Below, piece by piece: positions 50,729 to 55,994 of a stretch of DNA of 55,994 nt. Position numbers and translations under genes: made by a program. The notes beneath the pieces are model-generated. The model saw only the letters and a program-made list of their open reading frames with translations, was not told the DNA's origin and did no database searches. This stretch comes from CAYNSX01 sp964400165 (GTDB lineage Bacteria > Armatimonadota > Hebobacteria > CAYNSX01): positions 1-55,994 of the forward strand of contig CAYNSX010000010.1 in assembly GCA_964400165.1 (NCBI GenBank), written 5' to 3'. Every line of letters begins with the position of its first letter. Positions within the stretch are counted from its first letter, which is position 1.

Positions 50729-51821
50729 CGCCCTGCGCCGCGCCCTCGCCGGCGACCGCCTGACCGAAGACGAGGCGCTGGCGCTCTTCGACGCCGACCT
50801 CGCCGAGCTCGGCTTCGTCGCCGACCAGGTCTGCCGCCGGATGCACCCCGAGCCGCACCGCACCTATGTCGTCGACCGCAACATCAACTACAGCAATGTC
50901 TGCGCCGCCGACTGCACCTTCTGTGCCTTCTATCGCAAGGCGGGCGACCCCGACGCCTATTTGCTGACGCACGAGGACATCCTGCGCAAGGTGGACGAGG
51001 CCGCCGCGCTCGGCGCCACGCAAATTCTGATGCAGGGCGGCCTGCACCCGTATCTGCCGTTCGAGTGGTATACGGACTTGCTGCAGGCCATCAAGGATCG
51101 CTACCCGCCGCCGGCGTCGGTGCACCTGCACTCGTTCTCGCCGCCGGAAATCTGGCACTTTCACGAGAAGTTCGGACTGCCGCTCACCGAAGTGCTGGGG
51201 CGGCTGCGCGCAGCGGGATTGGATTCACTCCCCGGCGGCGGCGCCGAAATCCTCGATGACGAAGTGCGCAAGCAGATCATCCGCGGCAAAGCGACCACCG
51301 ACCAATGGCTGGCCGTGATGCGCGCCGCCGCCGAGGTCGGGCTGCCGGCGACGGCCACGATGATGTTCGGCCACCTCGAAACGCACCGCCACCGCATCCG
51401 CCACCTGCTGCGCCTGCGCGACTTGCAAGACGAAATCGGCGGCAACTTCACCGCCTTCATCCCCTGGGCGTTTCAGCCGCACCACACCGTGCTCGGGCGG
51501 ACGGTGCCCGTCGCCGCCGGCGCCACCGAATACCTGCGAATGGTGGCGATCTCCCGCCTGACGCTCGACAATTTCCCCAATCTGCAAGGGTCGTTTACGA
51601 CGCAGGGGCTGAAACTGGGCCAGATGAGTCTCGCCTACGGGGCGAACGACTTGAGCGGCACCTTCATCGAAGAGAATGTCGTCTCGGCGACCGGCGTCAG
51701 TTTCCGCATTCAAGAGCAGGAACTGCGACGGGCCATTAGGGACGCCGGCTTCCTGCCGGCAAAGCGCGACACCTACTACCGCATTCTGGAGACGCCCGAC
51801 CTGGCCGTCGCGGTCGCCTAG
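50709..51821 (+). CDS. mqnC: Cyclic dehypoxanthine futalosine synthase
   Basis: 370-residue radical-SAM enzyme that cyclises dehypoxanthine futalosine in menaquinone synthesis. The cluster motif CX3CX2C is at Cys65, Cys69 and Cys72 (NYSNVCAADCTFCAFYR). ILMQGGLHPYLPFEWY, LPGGGAEILDD and FIPWAFQPHHT are typical of MqnC rather than MqnE. The gene ends at TAG within CTAG, sharing the stop region with the converging HD-GYP gene. Confidence 0.93.
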   Translation: MNPNTPDALRRALAGDRLTEDEALALFDADLAELGFVADQVCRRMHPEPHRTYVVDRNINYSNVCAADCTFCAFYRKAGDPDAYLLTHEDILRKVDEAAALGATQILMQGGLHPYLPFEWYTDLLQAIKDRYPPPASVHLHSFSPPEIWHFHEKFGLPLTEVLGRLRAAGLDSLPGGGAEILDDEVRKQIIRGKATTDQWLAVMRAAAEVGLPATATMMFGHLETHRHRIRHLLRLRDLQDEIGGNFTAFIPWAFQPHHTVLGRTVPVAAGATEYLRMVAISRLTLDNFPNLQGSFTTQGLKLGQMSLAYGANDLSGTFIEENVVSATGVSFRIQEQELRRAIRDAGFLPAKRDTYYRILETPDLAVAVA

Positions 51822-53248
51822 AACTCCATCTCTTCGGGCAGTCCCACCAAGTCGGCCGGGCGCAATCCGCTCGGGTAGTCTTCGAGCGCTTCGGTGATTC
51901 GCAGGGCGCCGTTGCGCCGCGGCAGATCGGTCAGGAGCGTCTCTTCGCCGGCAAACAGGTCGGCGCGCCGGTCTTCGGTGACTACCCGCAGCCAGGGCGT
52001 CTCGTGATTCTCGGGATGGGGTCGGGTGACGATGGCGAGCCGCCCGTCGCTCAAGCGCACCAGACTGCCCGCCGGATATGGTCCGAGCATCGCTTTGAAC
52101 ATCGCCAGCAATTCCGGCTCGAATTGCCCCGGCTGCCCTGCATCCATAATCCCCAGCGCCGCGTGCGGCGTCAGCGCCGGGCGGTAGGGCCGTTCGGTGG
52201 TGAGGGCGTCGTACACATCCGGCACGCTGACCACGAGACTGTACGGGTGCAGCGTGCGCGGGCGCTTCACATGCGGATAGCCCTGCTGGTCGAACCGCAT
52301 ATGATGTTCGAACGCCACCAGCGGGATGCTTTGATAGCCCGTTTCCTGGCGCGACAACACCAGCGCGCCGTACGACGGGTGGCGCTGCACGACTTCCATT
52401 TCCGACGGCGTCAAACGCCCCTGCTTGCGCAGGATGTCAATCGGCAGGAACACCTTGCCGACATCGTGCAACAGCGCGGAGAGTCCGAGACTTTCCAATT
52501 CGGCGTCCGGCAGTCCCAGGTACGCGCCGAGTTGCAGCACCAGCACGCAGATGTGCACGATGTGCGAGAAGGTGTATTCGTCCATCCCGCGCACCGACGC
52601 CAGCCCCATCATCGCCGACGGGTGGTGGAGCACCGCGGTTGTCAGGTCGTGCACGGCCATGCCCGCCGCCCCCTGGTCGAGGCGCTCGCCGACGCGCACT
52701 GCCACCATTGCCCGCCGCGCCGCTTCGAGCGCCGCCCCATAGGCCGCTTTCGGCACCACCGACGGCGCCACCGGCTGTTCGCCCTCGGGCGTCTGTTCGA
52801 CATCCACCAGCCCTTCGCCGCCGATATGCACCACGCCGCGCGCCCGCAGCGCGGCATTCGGGCCGCCCAGTTCCTTCAGACGCGCCACCGGTTCGCCAAC
52901 CACTTCGAGGAGCACGCGCAGTTCGCTCGCCGGCACGCCGCGGAGGAAGGTCAGGCAGCCCATCCCCTGATGCTGGCACGCCGCGACAAACGCGAGCACC
53001 GGCCCGCGCAGGTTGAAGATGGGTCGCTCGTCTTCGACGACTTCACCGCCCACAAACTTGAGCACGACGCTCGGGCGTTCGGCGAGCAGTGCGGTCAACG
53101 GATCGAGCGCCGCCTCCACCGTCTGCGCGACGACGGGGTGGCTGCTGTCATAAAACCCCAGGTTGCGCAGGCCAATGCCGAGTTCCGTCACGAAGGAGCG
53201 GAGTCGGGCCATGCGCTCGGGGTCGAATTCCGTGTGGGCGCCGCTCAT
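51818..53248 (-). CDS. HD-GYP domain protein
   Basis: 476 residues. The HD-GYP phosphohydrolase domain (about 195-400) contains LLHDVGKVFLP (His261-Asp262) and HHMRFDQQGYP (GYP at 323-325), the signature of cyclic-di-GMP phosphodiesterases. The N-terminal 120 residues (SFVTELGIGLRNLGFYDSSHPVV, then GEVVEDERPIFNLRG) form a separate input domain, which is also found at the start of the upstream 715-residue protein. Activity has not been shown for this sequence. ATG overlaps the upstream stop. Confidence 0.9.
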   Translation of the reverse strand: MSGAHTEFDPERMARLRSFVTELGIGLRNLGFYDSSHPVVAQTVEAALDPLTALLAERPSVVLKFVGGEVVEDERPIFNLRGPVLAFVAACQHQGMGCLTFLRGVPASELRVLLEVVGEPVARLKELGGPNAALRARGVVHIGGEGLVDVEQTPEGEQPVAPSVVPKAAYGAALEAARRAMVAVRVGERLDQGAAGMAVHDLTTAVLHHPSAMMGLASVRGMDEYTFSHIVHICVLVLQLGAYLGLPDAELESLGLSALLHDVGKVFLPIDILRKQGRLTPSEMEVVQRHPSYGALVLSRQETGYQSIPLVAFEHHMRFDQQGYPHVKRPRTLHPYSLVVSVPDVYDALTTERPYRPALTPHAALGIMDAGQPGQFEPELLAMFKAMLGPYPAGSLVRLSDGRLAIVTRPHPENHETPWLRVVTEDRRADLFAGEETLLTDLPRRNGALRITEALEDYPSGLRPADLVGLPEEMEF

Positions 53249-55395
53249 CAGCCCGCCGCCTCGCCCGGCACCATCAGCGCCACCTGCCGAACAGCCCGAT
53301 TGCGGTCCGCCCGGAAATGGCGCAGCGCTTCACGCGCCGACTCCATATCCAGTGCCAGCAGCAATTCGGCCGCGACGACGCGCCGCCGTTCGATGCCCCA
53401 GCGGAGCCAGCCGCCCCGCTCGTACAACCACCGTTGCAAACCGGACACAATCTCGGGAGTCCCCACCGCCAGCAGCGCGTGGCGCAGGGATTGCGCGAAC
53501 ACATCGACGCGGGCATCGCCCATCATCCGCAGCAGCGACGGGCCGGCGCTGGCGCAGCGCGTCGCGCCCGCCGCCATCACCGCCGCCTGTTGCACGGTCC
53601 GGTCGCCATCTTCCAACCCGCGCAACACCAGGTTTTCCGCCACCTCCTGGTCGCCGGCCTCCAGCGCCCGGTCGAGCGTTGCCGCCCGGACGGAGCCGTC
53701 GGGGTGATCGAAGAACGCCGCCAGCAGCCGGCGCAACGGCTCGCCGCTCAATCCGCTCGCCGCGTGCACCAGCGCATGCGCCGTCCCCGCGGAGACCCGC
53801 GGCGCCACCTCGCGCAAACGCGCGGCGCCCGCCTGTCCGGCCGACGCCAGCGCGGCCGCGACTTCCGGCCGCGGCAGATCGCGTTCCAACACTTTGGCCA
53901 GGACGCCGACGCCGGCATCACCCAGGCGGGCGAGCAAGGCCGTGACTTCCGCATCCGCGGCCTGTTGCACGCGTGCGTGCAGGGACTCCATGACCGTCGT
54001 GCTCATCGCCTCGTGCACCGCCCGCGCCGCCACCACTTGCGGCCCGGTCCCCTCGGCGTGCCGGTCGCGCTCATCGGTCAGCGCCCGCAACGACTCCACC
54101 AGCGCCCCTCCGTCGTCCTGCCGGGCGCATTGATGACACTCCTCCGTCAGCAGTTGCAGCAACTCGGTGTAATGCGACAGTTGAAACTCCGTGCTCAACA
54201 ATTCCAGCAGCATCGTGCGCCGCGACCCATCGAGCGTTTCCGTCGCGTTCCACTGCTCGCGCAGGCGGCCGATCAAAGTGGCTTCCGAGAGCGCCCGCTC
54301 CACGCGCATCGGCCCCATCGCCGCCAATTGGCTGCGCACGCGATCGGCGGTCACCTGGGACTTCATCAGCAATCCCACCGACATCTCGACGGCGTCGCTG
54401 GCCACGCCCGCTGCCGTCAGCCGTTGCACGATGCGGCGATACAGCAATGGCGTGCGCTCGCTGTCGCCCGCCAGCCGGTCGATGGCCCGGCGCAGGCGGT
54501 CGGAGCGCTCTTTCGGCACATGCTTCGGGTCGTCGCACACTGCGTCGACGGCCAGGTCGAGCGGCAGCATCGCCCCGATCTGCGCCAGGAAGTCGGGGAA
54601 CTCCGGTGCGTTCACTTGCGGCGCCCGGAAGCAGTTCGCCAGCACGGCCGCCGGCAACTGGCACACCGCCGGCACCATCTGCTGCAGCCAGCGGTCCAGC
54701 TGCCCGCGTCGCGCCGCACCTTCGCCGGCACGCTGCACCATCATCGCCAGCACGGTGCCCAAGTCGTTGCGGTGCGCGGCGCTGTCACCCGCCAGCAACC
54801 CCGACGGTTCAAAACTGTATTCGCTCGCTTCATCATCATTCATGAACTCGGTGAGATACCGGGCGCACGCGGTCACGATCTGTTGAATCCCCGCAGACGA
54901 CGCTTGTTCTTTCAACAGAATGCGCAGTTGGACGGAGTCCGACTCCGTTTGGAATCGCTTGAAACTGACCGTCTCCAATCGGACGCCTGCCACGCCGTCG
55001 AGCGCGGCGACGGGACCGCCCTGTTCGAAGACCGTTTCGGGTTGCGCGTTCAACATCCGCAGCAACGAGGCCAGTGCCTCGGGCGTGACCTCCGGCTCCA
55101 GCACCACGCCCACCACATGCAGCCGTTTCAGTTGTTGCGCCAGGGCGGTTGCCAGCGGCATCAGCGGCGCTGCGACGCCGTTCAGCTGCAAAGTGTCTTC
55201 CTCGAACGACAGCGTGACTGCGCCCGTGCTGTCCCAAACCGGGCGCAACGCGTCGAGCGCACCGTGCAGCGCATCTTGGGCGAGCGGGTGTTCGTCCGAA
55301 TACAGCGCCATACGCTTCGCCGCCCGCGCCAACGCGCCCAGCACGGCCGCAAGGTGTTCGGGGGGTGGCCCCCCTGGTTCCTGTAGGCCGGACAT
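53248..55395 (-). CDS. HEAT-repeat-like large helical protein with shared input domain
   Basis: 715 residues starting MSGLQEPGG, with GAGGGACC about 6 nt upstream. Residues 15-125 (LARAAKRMALYSDEHPLAQDALHGAL, then VTLSFEEDTLQLNGVAAPLM) parallel the N-terminal region of the HD-GYP protein. The C-terminal 250 residues are repeating helical pairs of HEAT type (ATLDRALEAGDQEVAENLVLRGLEDGD, then AAVMAAGATRCASAGPSLLRMMGD). The rest is helical and unassigned. It is directly upstream of, and overlaps, the HD-GYP gene; the two likely form a signalling module. Confidence 0.75.
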   Translation of the reverse strand: MSGLQEPGGPPPEHLAAVLGALARAAKRMALYSDEHPLAQDALHGALDALRPVWDSTGAVTLSFEEDTLQLNGVAAPLMPLATALAQQLKRLHVVGVVLEPEVTPEALASLLRMLNAQPETVFEQGGPVAALDGVAGVRLETVSFKRFQTESDSVQLRILLKEQASSAGIQQIVTACARYLTEFMNDDEASEYSFEPSGLLAGDSAAHRNDLGTVLAMMVQRAGEGAARRGQLDRWLQQMVPAVCQLPAAVLANCFRAPQVNAPEFPDFLAQIGAMLPLDLAVDAVCDDPKHVPKERSDRLRRAIDRLAGDSERTPLLYRRIVQRLTAAGVASDAVEMSVGLLMKSQVTADRVRSQLAAMGPMRVERALSEATLIGRLREQWNATETLDGSRRTMLLELLSTEFQLSHYTELLQLLTEECHQCARQDDGGALVESLRALTDERDRHAEGTGPQVVAARAVHEAMSTTVMESLHARVQQAADAEVTALLARLGDAGVGVLAKVLERDLPRPEVAAALASAGQAGAARLREVAPRVSAGTAHALVHAASGLSGEPLRRLLAAFFDHPDGSVRAATLDRALEAGDQEVAENLVLRGLEDGDRTVQQAAVMAAGATRCASAGPSLLRMMGDARVDVFAQSLRHALLAVGTPEIVSGLQRWLYERGGWLRWGIERRRVVAAELLLALDMESAREALRHFRADRNRAVRQVALMVPGEAAG

Positions 55396-55455
55396 AGAGG
55401 TCCCTCACCCAGTTGTTCCATAGACCGAACGGGGGAGGGACAGCCGTCGCGCCGC

Positions 55456-55983
55456 CTAGCGACTGGGCGATTCCCCCCGGGCGAGTGCCAGCGCCAGCGC
55501 CAGAATATCGGCGGTTTCCGGGCCATTCGCCGTCACGGGCAGCACCTGCTGCCCGCGCGGCGTCGCCGCTGGGACCTGCCGGCCATCCGGCTCCCGATGG
55601 ACGACGCCGGTGCCCAAGTGCAGGCGCAGCCGCCCGGCCGGCGCCTCAATCAGGGCATGATCGCCGTCGCCGACCACAATCGAGGGCAATCCGTGCAATC
55701 GCGCCAAGTCCCGCAGCAAGGCCCCGCGGAAGCGGGGCGTCTCGTGCGCGCTGAATTCCGCCTCGCCGTAACCTGCGCGCGCGACCACCAAATCGAAATC
55801 GCGCAGCGCCTCGCTGACTACAAATCCCAGCACCTCCGCGACGGGAATCGGCGCCGCTACCTCCCGGCTTTCGTCCGCGGTCACCCGCTCGAAATACAGC
55901 GGCCCCGTCATCACCACGCCCGCCGCGGTGCGCGCCGCGCGGCCGGCGCGCCGCTCCAGCGCCCACACTAGGCACGCGCGCAC
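55456..55983 (-). CDS. Hypothetical protein, possibly 5'-truncated by the window edge
   Basis: 175 residues from GTG 55983; the frame stays open to the window end, so the true start may lie outside. The sequence alternates hydrophobic strands with Arg/Glu-rich helices: EVLGFVVSEALRDFDLVVARAGYGE, then RGALLRDLARLHGLPSIVVGDGD. No family is recognised. It is on the same strand as the HEAT-like gene and 60 nt upstream of it. Confidence 0.6.
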   Translation of the reverse strand: MRACLVWALERRAGRAARTAAGVVMTGPLYFERVTADESREVAAPIPVAEVLGFVVSEALRDFDLVVARAGYGEAEFSAHETPRFRGALLRDLARLHGLPSIVVGDGDHALIEAPAGRLRLHLGTGVVHREPDGRQVPAATPRGQQVLPVTANGPETADILALALALARGESPSR

Positions 55984-55994
55984 GCCCGCCGCCG

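Noticed and set aside
1..55994. rRNA, tRNA, CRISPR array, IS element or prophage
   Set aside because: No cloverleaf, rRNA core, regularly spaced repeat array, transposase or integrase was seen. The short palindromes are not CRISPR-like in spacing. A covariance-model scan would be needed to exclude small RNA genes.

Overview
The window is a high-GC, gene-dense bacterial chromosome segment with about 49 protein genes. I see no rRNA, tRNA, CRISPR array or transposase. The organism is probably a diderm: it encodes an LptD/OstA-like outer-membrane protein, a lipobox cytochrome and several exported proteins. The type II pseudopilin with an H-X9-DG tail, the DUF4127 protein, the futalosine menaquinone genes and the mix of short intergenic repeats remind me of Armatimonadota or a neighbouring phylum. 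That assignment is an impression, not a demonstration. TGA is an ordinary stop codon for many genes here, so the genetic code is standard.

Layout. 0-7.7 kb: pseudopilin, lipoyl synthase (lipA), a 34-residue zinc-ribbon protein, a 2-oxoacid dehydrogenase operon (E1alpha, E1beta, E2), DAHP synthase, a small outer-membrane-type protein and a methyltransferase. 7.8-16.3 kb: an anchored unknown protein overlapping an MFS transporter, an orphan DNA methyltransferase, a VOC protein, an M28-type peptidase, and two beta-propeller-type proteins, one of them frameshifted near its 3' end. 16.4-22.1 kb: pheA facing accD, two related exported proteins (one with two retropepsin-like domains and a PDZ domain), then accA. 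22.2-27 kb: a membrane protein with small neighbours, rsmI and an LptD-like protein. 27-33.8 kb: a 1258-residue NPCBM protein, RNase HIII, der and ispH. 33.9-38.8 kb: two tandem tetraheme cytochrome fusions, a CCA/poly(A) polymerase-like enzyme and a DUF1028 protein. 38.9-43.7 kb: a BrxA-like and a BrxC/PglY-like protein. 43.8-51.8 kb: a small membrane protein, a GH3 hexosaminidase, a DUF4349 protein, a TPR protein, and a five-gene operon ending in mqnA-mqnC. 51.8-56 kb: an HD-GYP protein, a large repeat-type helical protein and an edge-truncated unknown.

The most notable element is at 35243-36547. Two open segments in the same frame are separated by a single in-frame TGA. The TGA falls exactly where the adjacent paralogue (33878-35239) has a conserved cysteine (PCG-C-H versus PCG-TGA-H). 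It is followed 18 nt later by a six-base-pair hairpin with loop GGUCU, the geometry of a bacterial SECIS element. I read this as a membrane-anchored selenocysteine-containing tetraheme cytochrome fusion next to its cysteine version. No Sec machinery (selA, selB, selC, selD) is visible in the window.

The second notable element is the BrxA-like/BrxC-like pair, which stands without any of the other BREX genes. Also of interest are promoter -10 boxes 6-8 nt from start codons, suggesting frequent leaderless mRNAs, and several families of short palindromic repeats, one copy of which lies inside the hexosaminidase gene.
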